A DNA stretch of 64,000 nt from Rhizorhabdus wittichii RW1 (GTDB lineage Bacteria; Pseudomonadota; Alphaproteobacteria; Sphingomonadales; Sphingomonadaceae). This document shows positions 52,808-61,527 of this stretch, piece by piece. The notes under the pieces are model-generated. The model saw only the letters and a list, made by a program, of their open reading frames with translations. It was not told the DNA's origin and did no database searches. The stretch is from contig CP000699.1 in assembly GCA_000016765.1 (NCBI GenBank), positions 2,232,001 to 2,296,000 of the forward strand. Direction: 5' to 3'. The position numbers and the translations under genes were made by a program. Position 1 is the stretch's first letter. Every line of letters begins with the position of its first letter.

Positions 52808-54610
52808 ATGGACCCGATCACTTTCTCGATCATCCGCCATCGTCTCTACCGCGTCGTCGAGGAGGCGGTGATCACCCTGAAGCATGTCTCGGGCAGCGCG
52901 ATCACCAATGAAGGGCATGACCTCATGGTTTCGCTCTACCGGGCGGACGGCTCGCTGCTCATGGGCGGTGTCGGCTTCCTGCACCACCTGACCAGCGCAT
53001 CGGAGGCGTGCAAGGCGATCATCCGCCGCTTCGCGGGGCAGATCAACGAGGGCGACCTGTTCCTTCTCAACGACCCCTATACCGCGGCGCTGCACACGTC
53101 GGACGTCTATCTGGTCTCGCCGATCCACCATGACGGCAAGCTGGTGGCGTGGAGCGCCTGTTTCGTGCACGTCTTCGACATCGGCGCGATGAACCCCGGC
53201 GGTTTCGCACCCGATGCCCCGGACATCTTCTCCGAGGGGTTCAGCTCGCCGGGCCTCAAGCTGATCGATCGCGGCGTCATGCGGGAGGACGTGTGGGACA
53301 CCATGCTCAACATGGTGCGCGGCCCCGAGATGGTGGCGCTCGACCTCCGCTCGATGATCGCCTGCAACAACGTCGCCAAGGAGCGCATGCTGGCGCTCAT
53401 CGACAAATATGGAGCCGATACCGTCGACGAGGCGGGCAGCACGCTGATCGAGCAATCCGAACGGCGGATGCGGGATCGCCTGCGCGAACTGCCCGACGGC
53501 GAGTGGCAGTCGCGCCAATATTTCAGCGTCAAGGACGAGGTGTATCGCGTCCTCCTGACCATGCGGAAATCGGGGGACGAGCTGGAGTTCGACTTCACCG
53601 GGTCCTCGCCCCAGTCGCCCTACAGCCTGAATTGCTCGAAATGGGCGGCGCTCGGCGGGCTGTTCGCACCGCTGTTCCCGCTGCTCTGCTACGACATCAC
53701 CTGGAATGAGGGGGTGATCCGCCCCGTTCGGATGATCGCCCCGGAAGGCACGGTGGTGAACTGCCGCCGGCCGGCCCCGGTGTCGGTCGCCACGGTCGGC
53801 GCGATCCAGTCGGTCAACAATGCCGCGTGCGCCGCGATCGGGAAAATGCTGTCGGCGAGCGATCGCTATGCCGACGAGGCGACCGCCGTCTGGCACGCCA
53901 ATCATTTCGCGATCTTCATGTTCGGCGCCAATCAGCGCGGCGGTTATTCGATCGGCATTCTCACCGAGACCTTCGCGGGCGCCGGCGGCGGCCGGCAAGT
54001 GGGCGATGGCGTCGACATCGGCGGCGAGATTCCCAATCCCATCTCGCGCATGGCCAATGTCGAGACGATCGAGGCGACCTTCCCGGTTCGCTATCTCTTC
54101 CGGCGGCGGCGGATCGATTCCGGCGGCCCCGGACGCCATCGCGGCGGCGTGGGCGGTGAGTTCATGCTCGTCGCGCATGACGCGCCCGATGGCGGGATAG
54201 ACTATGTCATCTCGGGCAAGGGCGCGGCCTTTCCGCAGAGCGACGGCATGGCGGGCGGCTATCCCGGTGCCGCGAACGACTATGTCCGGATCGCGGGCGT
54301 CGGCGGGAAAGACGTTCCGCTCGGTGCCGAGGATGTCGAAGGCAAGCGCGAGGCCATCGCCTGGGGCGTGCATGCGCTGCGCGGAAACGATGCGCTCCAT
54401 GTCCGCTGGAATGGCGGCGGCGGCTTTGGAGACCCGCTCGACCGGTCGGCTGAAAGCATCGGCCGCGATGTCGCCGACGGCACGGTTTCGGTGGAGGCGG
54501 CGCGAGCGCTCTATGGCGTCGTGCTTGCCGACGGAGCGCTCGATCCGGCGGCGACCGAGCGGGCGAGGGCGGCGATGCGGCTGACCCGCAAGAACAGGGA
54601 GGCGGCATGA
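52808..54610 (+). CDS. hyuB: Hydantoinase B family protein (catalytic subunit)
   Basis: A 600-residue HyuB-type subunit. It contains FLLNDPYTAALHTSDVYLVS and a following HVFDIGAMNPGG segment, which match the conserved N-D-P-Y and H-x-x-D-I-G elements thought to shape the metal site, plus AINP-free tail loop NGGGGFGDPLDRS. HyuB works only with HyuA; the pair hydrolyses or carboxylates using ATP. ATG follows GGAGCCAGC. Its stop overlaps the start of the gamma-like gene by 4 bp. The 600-residue size is typical for hydantoinase/acetophenone-type subunits and smaller than acetone carboxylase alpha. Confidence 0.92.
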   Translation: MDPITFSIIRHRLYRVVEEAVITLKHVSGSAITNEGHDLMVSLYRADGSLLMGGVGFLHHLTSASEACKAIIRRFAGQINEGDLFLLNDPYTAALHTSDVYLVSPIHHDGKLVAWSACFVHVFDIGAMNPGGFAPDAPDIFSEGFSSPGLKLIDRGVMREDVWDTMLNMVRGPEMVALDLRSMIACNNVAKERMLALIDKYGADTVDEAGSTLIEQSERRMRDRLRELPDGEWQSRQYFSVKDEVYRVLLTMRKSGDELEFDFTGSSPQSPYSLNCSKWAALGGLFAPLFPLLCYDITWNEGVIRPVRMIAPEGTVVNCRRPAPVSVATVGAIQSVNNAACAAIGKMLSASDRYADEATAVWHANHFAIFMFGANQRGGYSIGILTETFAGAGGGRQVGDGVDIGGEIPNPISRMANVETIEATFPVRYLFRRRRIDSGGPGRHRGGVGGEFMLVAHDAPDGGIDYVISGKGAAFPQSDGMAGGYPGAANDYVRIAGVGGKDVPLGAEDVEGKREAIAWGVHALRGNDALHVRWNGGGGFGDPLDRSAESIGRDVADGTVSVEAARALYGVVLADGALDPAATERARAAMRLTRKNREAA

Positions 54611-54891
54611 TGGGTGAACGACGTTTTTCCGAAACCCTGCTGATCATCGACGGAAGCATCGCTTGCGGCCATTGCCGACAGCCTTTGTCGGCAATGGACG
54701 AGAGCTGGAAAAGCGGCGCGCGGTTGTCGGCCGTGCCGGCGGCGAGCCTGCCTGGCGCCGGCTCCGCGACGCACCCCGATGTCGAGCTCAGGTCCTTCTC
54801 CTGCGGCGCCTGCGGAACGCTTCTGGATAGCGAGCTGGCGCTTCCCGGCGATCCCTTCCTCGTCGACCGGCTGCTCCCGACCCGCCTTTAG
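54607..54891 (+). CDS. Acetone-carboxylase-gamma-like small zinc protein
   Basis: A 94-residue protein with two C-x2-C pairs (Cys20/Cys23 in IACGHCRQP and Cys66/Cys69 in FSCGACGTLLDSE) that would bind one zinc. It resembles the acetone carboxylase gamma family (Acetone_carb_G), the small subunit of HyuA/HyuB-type carboxylases, though at 94 residues it is shorter than the roughly 160-residue classical gamma. The start overlaps the HyuB stop (ATGA), so the three subunits are probably made together. It points to a three-subunit complex, which simple hydantoinases lack. Confidence 0.75.
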   Translation: MMGERRFSETLLIIDGSIACGHCRQPLSAMDESWKSGARLSAVPAASLPGAGSATHPDVELRSFSCGACGTLLDSELALPGDPFLVDRLLPTRL

Positions 54892-54900
54892 GAGGTTTCC

Positions 54901-55575
54901 ATGCATGACGTTCAAATTCGCCAGGAGATTGTCGATCGGGTGATGGCGCGCAGGGGCAAGCTGCACTGGTTCGAGCAATTCGACCCAGCCCGCACCGCGC
55001 TGATCGTGATCGACATGCAGAACACCTTCTGCGAACCCGGCAGCCCGGCGGAAGTGGCGGTCTCGCGCTCCATCGTTCCCAATATCAATCGACTGGCCGG
55101 CGAGCTGCGCGGGCGCGGCGGGCGGGTCGTCTGGGTATTGCACGCCAATTCGCATTGGGGTGATCGCACCGACTGGGAGCTGTTCTTCAACAATGTCGTT
55201 TCGGACGACGTGAAGCTGCGCACGGCCGCCAGCCTCGCGCCCGGCAAGCAGCAGGTCTGGTCGGGGCTGGCGACGGCGCCGGACGACATCACGATCATCA
55301 AGAACCGCTACAGCGCGCTGATCCAGGGTTCCTCGTCGTTGGAGCGCGTGCTGCGCAACCTTGGCATCGACACCGTGCTGATCGCCGGCACGAAGACCAA
55401 TGTCTGCTGCGAAGCGACCGGGCGCGACGCGATGATGCTCGATTTCCGGACCGTCATCGTCTCCGATTGCTGTGCGGCGCTGTCCGATGACGAACATCGC
55501 GCCACGCTCGAAACCTTCATCCAGCAATTTGGCGATGTTCTCTCATCGGATGAGGTGGTGCGGCGGATGCGTTAA
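54901..55575 (+). CDS. Cysteine hydrolase, N-carbamoylsarcosine-amidase/isochorismatase family
   Basis: A 224-residue cysteine hydrolase with triad Asp38 (LIVIDMQNTFCEP), Lys134 (TIIKNRYSAL) and Cys169 (TKTNVCCEATGRDA). The founding amidase of this subgroup hydrolyses the N-carbamoyl amino acid produced by ATP-dependent N-methylhydantoinase (established in creatinine degradation). Here it follows HyuA, HyuB and the gamma-like gene with a perfect AGGAGG site, so it may finish the same sequence by cleaving a ureido or amide product. A paralogue lies at 41148. A 13-bp hairpin follows its stop. Confidence 0.9.
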   Translation: MHDVQIRQEIVDRVMARRGKLHWFEQFDPARTALIVIDMQNTFCEPGSPAEVAVSRSIVPNINRLAGELRGRGGRVVWVLHANSHWGDRTDWELFFNNVVSDDVKLRTAASLAPGKQQVWSGLATAPDDITIIKNRYSALIQGSSSLERVLRNLGIDTVLIAGTKTNVCCEATGRDAMMLDFRTVIVSDCCAALSDDEHRATLETFIQQFGDVLSSDEVVRRMR

Positions 55576-55611
55576 GGCATCTTGCCACGCGCGATCGCCG
55601 CGCGGATTCGA

Positions 55612-55646
55612 CCAGGCTGCGATGGGTCGGGCTCATCGCAGCCTGG
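55612..55646. terminator. Long hairpin between convergent genes
   Basis: CCAGGCTGCGATG (55612-55624) and CATCGCAGCCTGG (55634-55646) are a perfect 13-bp inverted repeat with a 9-base loop. It lies between the cysteine hydrolase stop (55575) and the convergent AraC stop (55649), only two bases from the latter. No T-run follows. It is the best terminator candidate in the window, probably bidirectional. Confidence 0.65.
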
Positions 55647-55648
55647 TG

Positions 55649-56629
55649 TCATTGCCGGTGCGTCGGCAGGTTCGTCAAACGCCGCCGACGCAGGGTCGTC
55701 GACGGTTTTTCTCCGAAGCGCTCGGTATAGGCCAGCGCGAACCGGCCCGGATGGCCGAAGCCCACGTCGAGTGCGATGTCGAGGATCGACTGGTCGGACT
55801 CGGCCGCCAGCAAGCGTTCATGCGCGGCGGTCAATCGCCGCTCGCGCAATGCCCGGATCGGCGAGGTGTCACGGAACCGGCGGAACCCGTTGAGCAGCGT
55901 CCTGGCCGGCACGCCGGCTGCCGCCGCGATGTCGTCCAACGTGATCGGATCGGCGAAATGGTCGTCGATATAGGCCTCCGCGCGCTTTACGGAGATTGGC
56001 GCGATACCGCTATCGGCCCGACCGTTGTCGACCAAACCGCCCTGCAGCAGCGTCGACAGGAACAGGCTTTCATATTCCGCGGCGACGCGCGTGTTGCTCG
56101 TCGCGAAATCGACGGTCGCCGGGTCGCTGAGCATGCCGCGCACGAATGTCCTCCACGGCGCGAAGAGCGTGTCGGCCAGATCAATTCGCTGGCGCATCAA
56201 GGGAGCCTTGCGGCCGGCGTGGCGACATAGCGTACGAGCATCCACCTTGAAGACGATCTGTTCGCAGTCGTCGGTGAATTCGGCGTGGAGCGGTTCGCCG
56301 GGCGCGATGCAGACGCCGTGGCGCCGACCGACCCATTCCTCGCCGCCATTGCGGATCAATCGCGCGCTACCCCGGCGACAGAACATCAGCAGATAATAAT
56401 CGGCTATTTCCTCCAATTGGAGCGACATGGGCCGCGAATAGGCGATCGAACCCACGCCGATCGATGAAAAGCGGAAGAAATCCATATTGGCATGATAGTC
56501 TGCGGAAATCGTCGTCGGTCTCAAGCGATGCGGCTGCAACAGGGCCGAAATCTGGGCTTCGGTTTCCTCTACATCGCGGGATGCAAAGACACGATGTCCT
56601 TCAAGGGCAGGCAAGTCTTCTTCAAGCAT
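55649..56629 (-). CDS. AraC-family transcriptional regulator
   Basis: A 326-residue regulator of the AraC_binding_2 type. Two helix-turn-helices lie at about 222-318 (ITLDDIAAAAGVPARTLLNG, then SILDIALDVGFGHPGRFALA). The N-terminal domain includes GEEWVGRRHGVCIAPGEPLH, a cupin-like effector region. It is convergent to the hydantoinase-like operon and divergent from the TonB receptor at 57308, with a 678-bp gap. It could control either unit; no operator can be matched by eye. Confidence 0.9.
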   Translation of the reverse strand: MLEEDLPALEGHRVFASRDVEETEAQISALLQPHRLRPTTISADYHANMDFFRFSSIGVGSIAYSRPMSLQLEEIADYYLLMFCRRGSARLIRNGGEEWVGRRHGVCIAPGEPLHAEFTDDCEQIVFKVDARTLCRHAGRKAPLMRQRIDLADTLFAPWRTFVRGMLSDPATVDFATSNTRVAAEYESLFLSTLLQGGLVDNGRADSGIAPISVKRAEAYIDDHFADPITLDDIAAAAGVPARTLLNGFRRFRDTSPIRALRERRLTAAHERLLAAESDQSILDIALDVGFGHPGRFALAYTERFGEKPSTTLRRRRLTNLPTHRQ

Positions 56630-57307
56630 AGGTCACGCCCTACCATATACTCAGACCCTGCAGCCTGCTTGCTCCGACATATCCAGATGCCCAGCAAGGG
56701 GAGCGGATAGCTCTCCCAATCACGCCCTCACCGGTGGATCAGGCCATAGATCGCCTATCCAGGCAAGCAGATTCTCGGACCGCCGATGGCCGCGCGGACG
56801 CACTTCTGCGCGATCGATGGATAGCAACCACGGGCTTCGTCTCCGCGCCGTCGCCCTTGCGCCTCGCGATCCCGAATTGCCGTGGAACTTCGCGGGATTG
56901 GTGACGGATGGCATTTCGCCCGTGATGCGGGACAGCAGCTCGACAAGGAGCGGTCGGACGACATGGTGCTGGAAACCTAGGATTTTGGCAGCGGAAGAGG
57001 GATCGCCGACAATCATACATCCAATTGATCTGGCGCCCTTTTCTTGAGAAAGGATGGGGAAGGATAATCTTGACCAATCTTGGCCAGAGTCACTTTCGCG
57101 ATCGCGCGTGACATTCACCGCGCCGAACATGAACATTGCGGGACGATCTGGATCAATGGGTCGCCGGCTGCAAATTCAGGTCTGGTTCTTGGACCATCCA
57201 GGTCGTGTCGTTGCCGGGTGCCTGTCGCTAACCTTGATCGGGCTGGATCGGACGATGACCGAGAAAAACTGCTCCGCCCGGCCGGAACAAGGGGGTGGAG
57301 GGGAAAC
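56630..57307. other. Long gene-free gap between AraC regulator and TonB receptor
   Basis: No supported gene lies in these 678 bases. The sequence is visibly less GC-rich than its surroundings, and frames on both strands give low-complexity or unmatched peptides. It may hold a decayed gene; a minus-strand stretch (about 56720-57000) has fairly protein-like composition but I cannot place it. The right part should carry the receptor promoter: TTGACC at 57070-57075 is a possible -35 box, without a good -10 at standard spacing. CCTTTTC-TTGA-GAAAGG near 57040-57055 is a small imperfect hairpin. Confidence 0.5.
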
Positions 57308-59662
57308 ATGGTGCACAGCAATCTTGTCGTTCGTCTGATGGCCACGGCCTGCATCGCCGGATGGATGATACCGGCGATGGCTCAGCCCATGGATCAGGAC
57401 CGTGCGGCGACAGCGGAGACGGACGGCCTGGGTGACATCGTCGTCACCGCCCAGAAGCGCGAGGAGCGGTTGCAGGACGTGCCGATCGCGATCTCCGCGA
57501 TCGGCGCCGATTTCCTGCGGAGCCGCGACATCGGCTCGATCGACCAGATCGGCACGATCGCACCGAATGTGAAGGTCGAACGCTCCCCTACCAACAAGAC
57601 CGTCTCGCAGATCGCGATGCGCGGTTCGGTGACCGTCAATCCCTCGGTGCTGTTCGAGCCGGCGGTCGGCCTCTATGTCGACGGCGTCTATATCGCCAAG
57701 GCCCAAGGATCGATCTTCGACATCGCGGACCTCGAACGCGTCGAGGTGCTGCGCGGGCCGCAGGGCACGCTCTATGGGCGCAACACGCTGGCCGGCGCGA
57801 TCAATCTCGTGACACGCAAGCCCTCGGGCGAGCTTCGAGGATCGATCGAGGCGAGCTACGGCAATTACGACATGAAGCGGGTGAAGGGCACGATCGACCT
57901 GCCCGCGTTCGGCATCTTCTCGATCAAGCTGTCGGGTCAGGCGCAGAAGCGCGACGGGTTCATCGATGTCGTGCCCAATCCCTATCCGCAGGCCTTCCTG
58001 GCGCGGCCCAGTTCGGTGGACGACACCAACGACCTCAACCAGCGAAGCCTGTTCGCGCAAGTGCGGGTGCGGCCGGCCGACAGCCTCACGATCGACTATG
58101 CCTATGACTACAGCCGCTATCGCCAGCGCCCTGATTTCGCGCAGCTCCACAGCTTCAACCGCAACGGCCTGCCGCAGGATATCTTCGACCCGAACTCGCC
58201 GGGCTATGCGGGGGCCGGCGCCTTCTTCCCGCTCGACCTCTATGTGCGGGCCCAGCGGCAGTCGTCCGCCAGCCTCGACGCGGACCAGCTGTACGAGCGG
58301 CTGCGCACGGACGGCCATTCGCTTACCCTGGCATGGGATCTGGGAACTGCCGAACTCAAATCGATCAGCGCCCATCGCCGCACCCGGTGGAGCGACGCGC
58401 TCGATCTCGACGGGTCGCCGCTGCCGGTCGGCGCCACCCAGCGCTTCACCCGCTACCGTTCGTTCAGCCAGGAGCTGCAACTCACCGGCGGTCTGGCGGA
58501 CGGACGGCTGAAATATGTCGTCGGCGGCTATTATTTCCGCGACAAGGGCGAAACGCTGGGGCCGCAATCCTTCTTCGCGGGCGCCACCAGCTTTCAGGCC
58601 GATTATGGCCAGCACACCAGGGCCGCCGCCGCTTATGCCCAGGTCGATTTCGACCTGACCGACCGGCTCGTGCTGACCGGCGGCATTCGCTACAATCATG
58701 AGCGCAAGGACGTCAGCCGGCTGCTGGTCAGCGGCCCCGGAACGCCGGCCGAGCTGACGCTGATCGACATCGGCTATGGCGACGTGCCCGATGCGGTCTA
58801 CAACAGCTTCAGCCCGGCCGCCTCGCTGCGCTTCGACCTGACCGAGCGGGTGAACGTCTACGCCCGCTATGCCCGCGGTTTCAAATCGGGCGGCTTCAAC
58901 GGCGAAACGACCGAACTGGTCGCCGCCACGACCGCCTGCCCGTCGGGCGCGATCGAACTTTGCCAGCCCTACCGCCCCGAAAAGGTCGACAGCTATGAGG
59001 TGGGGCTGAAAAGCCGGCTGCTCGACAACCGGCTCCAGCTCAACATCGCCGCCTTCTGGGACGAGCATCGCGACATCCAGCTTTCCGTGTTCCGGGGCAG
59101 CGGCGCGCTGTCGCTGTCGGTGCTCAACGCGGCGTCGTCGCGGATTCGCGGGGTCGAGCTGGAATTCACCGCGCGTCCGTCGTCCGCCTTCACCGTCAGC
59201 GGATCGTTCGCGCTGCTCGATGCCAAATATAAGCGCTTCATCGACGGCGGGGTGGACGTCTCCGACAATCGCGCCTTCCCGCACGCGCCGCGCTACACCG
59301 CCTCGGTTTCGACCGACTGGCGCGTGATCGAGGGCGATTGGGGACGGCTCAATCTGCTGGCCGACCTGAATTTCGTCGATTCCTACTACACCTATCCCTA
59401 TGCGCTCGCCGCCCCGCCGTCGACCACGCAGGTCGCGGGCAACAGCGAGGCTCCCTCGCGCGCGATCGTCAATGCGCGCGCCATCCTCGCCGATCTGCCG
59501 ATCGGCGGGATGAAAGGCGAGATCTCGCTCTGGGCGCGCAACCTGTTCCAGCAGCGCAGCCCCAGCAACTTCATCGATTTCGGGCCGAGCTTCGGCGGCA
59601 TGACGCTCGCCTTCTATCCCGATCCGCGCACCTTCGGCGCGACGTTCGGCCTCCGCTTTTGA
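57308..59662 (+). CDS. TonB-dependent receptor
   Basis: A 784-residue outer-membrane receptor with signal peptide LVVRLMATACIAGWMIPAMA-Q, plug motifs DIVVTAQKREERLQDVPIAI and VEVLRGPQGTLYGRNTLAGA, and a barrel ending TFGATFGLRF with terminal phenylalanine. ATG at 57308 follows GGTGGAGGGGAAAC; the open frame extends upstream without support. It is divergent from the AraC gene at 55649 and followed by an AraC regulator, an NTF2-like protein and a GMC oxidoreductase. The partial receptor at 63292 is clearly related to it. It probably imports a hydrophobic substrate of that set. Confidence 0.93.
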   Translation: MVHSNLVVRLMATACIAGWMIPAMAQPMDQDRAATAETDGLGDIVVTAQKREERLQDVPIAISAIGADFLRSRDIGSIDQIGTIAPNVKVERSPTNKTVSQIAMRGSVTVNPSVLFEPAVGLYVDGVYIAKAQGSIFDIADLERVEVLRGPQGTLYGRNTLAGAINLVTRKPSGELRGSIEASYGNYDMKRVKGTIDLPAFGIFSIKLSGQAQKRDGFIDVVPNPYPQAFLARPSSVDDTNDLNQRSLFAQVRVRPADSLTIDYAYDYSRYRQRPDFAQLHSFNRNGLPQDIFDPNSPGYAGAGAFFPLDLYVRAQRQSSASLDADQLYERLRTDGHSLTLAWDLGTAELKSISAHRRTRWSDALDLDGSPLPVGATQRFTRYRSFSQELQLTGGLADGRLKYVVGGYYFRDKGETLGPQSFFAGATSFQADYGQHTRAAAAYAQVDFDLTDRLVLTGGIRYNHERKDVSRLLVSGPGTPAELTLIDIGYGDVPDAVYNSFSPAASLRFDLTERVNVYARYARGFKSGGFNGETTELVAATTACPSGAIELCQPYRPEKVDSYEVGLKSRLLDNRLQLNIAAFWDEHRDIQLSVFRGSGALSLSVLNAASSRIRGVELEFTARPSSAFTVSGSFALLDAKYKRFIDGGVDVSDNRAFPHAPRYTASVSTDWRVIEGDWGRLNLLADLNFVDSYYTYPYALAAPPSTTQVAGNSEAPSRAIVNARAILADLPIGGMKGEISLWARNLFQQRSPSNFIDFGPSFGGMTLAFYPDPRTFGATFGLRF

Positions 59663-59704
59663 GGGGCGACGGGACGGCGCAGGGCGGCGGCCACGGCCGC
59701 GATA

Positions 59705-59734
59705 TTGCCACGCGACGCATCCGCGCCTTATGCT
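59705..59734 (+). promoter_or_regulatory. Possible sigma-70-type promoter
   Basis: TTGCCA (59705-59710) and TATGCT (59729-59734) are spaced 18 bp apart, 37 bp before the start of the AraC-type gene at 59771. The match to housekeeping -35 (five of six) and -10 (four of six) boxes is fair. It would separate the regulator gene from the upstream receptor transcript. Confidence 0.4.
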
Positions 59735-59770
59735 CCCGCCCAGCACGAGGCGGAGCTGGGAGAGGAGCTG

Positions 59771-60838
59771 ATGTCGCGGCATAAGCATGTCGTACCGGTG
59801 TGCAATGCAACTGCGCCGACCGGTATGATCGTCACCATGCTGGATTGCCTGTCCCGCATTTCGGGCGAGCCCGATCGCCTGCTCGCGGAGGTGGGTGTCT
59901 CGCACAGCTTCGCGGCGTTCAAGGCGGGCCAGGTGCGCGAGATCGGGCTGGACGCCTTCATCGCGACAAACCGGGCCTGCAACGCGCGCTTCCGCGACTA
60001 TCTCCACCAGTCGCAGGGGCCGCAGATGACCGAGGAGCAGTTCTCGCTGCTGTGCCGCTGCCTGATCGCCTGCGCCGACCTGCGCGAGGTGCTGACGACC
60101 ACGTCGAGCTTCTTCGCGATGTTCAACGGCACGCTCGGCGCCTTTCGCCCGGAGTTCGGCGATCGGCATGTCACGCTTTTCATCGAGCCCCGCCGGCGCG
60201 GCCCTACCGATCCTTCCTTCCTGATCGACGCCTTCGGAATGGCGGTGCTCCAGCTGTTGTTCGGCTGGCTGATCGGGCGGTCGCTGGCGTTGGAGCGCGT
60301 CGATTTCTCCTATCCCGCCAGCGTGCGCACGGATTTCGGCCTTGGCCTGTTCAGCTGCCCGGTGCGGTTCGACCGGCCGAGCAACATCATGCTGTTCGAT
60401 GCCGTCTATCTCTCGGCGCCGGTGGTGCGCACCAGCAGCGACATGCGCACGCTGCTGGAGACCTTTCCCTACGACATGATGCTCGGGCGCGATCGCGGCC
60501 GCTCGCTCGCCGATCAGGTCTATGCGCTCATGATGAACGCGCATTCGGCGGAGCGGCAACTGCCCGGTGCCGAACGGGTGGCGCGGGACTTCGGCGTGTC
60601 GAGCTGGACGCTGCGGCGGCGGCTGGCCGAGGAGGGGACCGGCTTCTCGCGCATCCGGCAGCGGTGCCAGCTCAACATCACCACCGATTTCCTGCGCCGG
60701 CCGGACCTGACGATCGATCGCATCGCCGAGATCGCCAATTTCAGCGACGCCAACGCCTTTCGCCGCGCCTTCCAGCAATGGACAGGCAAGTCCCCCACCG
60801 CCTTCCGCCGCGAGCTGGCCGCCGGGCGCATCGGCTGA
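59771..60838 (+). CDS. AraC-family transcriptional regulator (Arabinose_bd/OruR-like type)
   Basis: A 355-residue regulator. The N-terminal 220 residues fit the helical OruR/ArgR-like Arabinose_bd effector domain (MIVTMLDCLSRISGEPDRLL); the C-terminal helix-turn-helix spans about 255-350 (VARDFGVSSWTLRRRLAEEG, then IDRIAEIANFSDANAFRRAF). ATG at 59771 follows GAGAGGAG; the longer frame upstream lacks a site. It lies between the TonB receptor and the NTF2-like/GMC genes and likely regulates one or both. Its effector is probably a pathway compound. Confidence 0.9.
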   Translation: MSRHKHVVPVCNATAPTGMIVTMLDCLSRISGEPDRLLAEVGVSHSFAAFKAGQVREIGLDAFIATNRACNARFRDYLHQSQGPQMTEEQFSLLCRCLIACADLREVLTTTSSFFAMFNGTLGAFRPEFGDRHVTLFIEPRRRGPTDPSFLIDAFGMAVLQLLFGWLIGRSLALERVDFSYPASVRTDFGLGLFSCPVRFDRPSNIMLFDAVYLSAPVVRTSSDMRTLLETFPYDMMLGRDRGRSLADQVYALMMNAHSAERQLPGAERVARDFGVSSWTLRRRLAEEGTGFSRIRQRCQLNITTDFLRRPDLTIDRIAEIANFSDANAFRRAFQQWTGKSPTAFRRELAAGRIG

Positions 60839-60947
60839 GCGCCCGCTCTTGCGCTGATCTTTCACCATTTCCGCCGTCTCCGCGCCGGAACGTGCGTCCT
60901 ATCACCCCGCCATGGGCGATCAGGCCCGCAATCCTGGAGGGTGTGCG

Positions 60948-61505
60948 ATGAGCGACGAGAACAATCTGGGCAAGATCGCCTATGCGGGCGCTACCGCCGC
61001 GGCGAAGGCCTGGGAGCAAATCCGCCATTCGACCCACATCTTCCCCGAAGCCGAAGTGGAAGCCGCGTTTCAGGACTATGTGTATCGCGCGAACATCAAC
61101 GACTGGGGTTATTATTCCGAACTGTTCACGGACCCCTGCGTTTATGTCGACCATCATTTCGGCACGGTCCGCAACCCGAAGGAACTGGCCGACTGGATGA
61201 TTCCGCTGATGAAGACCCAGCCCGAGATGCGCTTCATTCCTGGTTGGCACGTCATCCAGGGCAATCTTCTCATCAACTATAACTGGAACCGCTGGCCCAA
61301 TCCCGAAGGCAGCGCCGTTCCCTATGACGAGTGGCGCAATCCCGGCCCGATCAGCGACTATCGCTTCCAGTTTCCATGCGTCACGATGTGCATCTATGCC
61401 GGCGACGGCAAATTCTCCTTCGAAGAGGATATCTACAGCCCGTCCGCCTATCACGAGATCCTCAAGCAGTGGCGACAAGCCATGGGCATGGAAGACGCGG
61501 GCTGA
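60948..61505 (+). CDS. NTF2-like (SnoaL-like) protein
   Basis: A 185-residue protein containing VYVDHHFGTVRNPKELADWM, PGWHVIQGNLLINYNWNRWP and FSFEEDIYSPSAYHEILKQW, patterns of NTF2-like SnoaL proteins with an enclosed cavity. ATG at 60948 follows CTGGAGGG and is preferred over an ATG 12 codons upstream. It is followed after 22 bases by a GMC oxidoreductase, a pairing that suggests a small-molecule isomerase or dehydratase acting on the same substrate. The function is not assigned. Confidence 0.8.
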   Translation: MSDENNLGKIAYAGATAAAKAWEQIRHSTHIFPEAEVEAAFQDYVYRANINDWGYYSELFTDPCVYVDHHFGTVRNPKELADWMIPLMKTQPEMRFIPGWHVIQGNLLINYNWNRWPNPEGSAVPYDEWRNPGPISDYRFQFPCVTMCIYAGDGKFSFEEDIYSPSAYHEILKQWRQAMGMEDAG

Positions 61506-61527
61506 TTTCCTTCCCAAGGCGCAGCCA

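Noticed and set aside
50689-54891. Classical acetone carboxylase (AcxABC)
   Set aside because: HyuA (701) and HyuB (600) are shorter than acetone carboxylase subunits and the gamma-like protein is only 94 residues; the neighbours (Rieske, carbamoyl-amidase-like) do not fit acetone metabolism.
57176-60868. 1230-codon minus-strand frame
   Set aside because: It runs antisense to the TonB receptor and the AraC gene, both clearly real; no recognisable domain.
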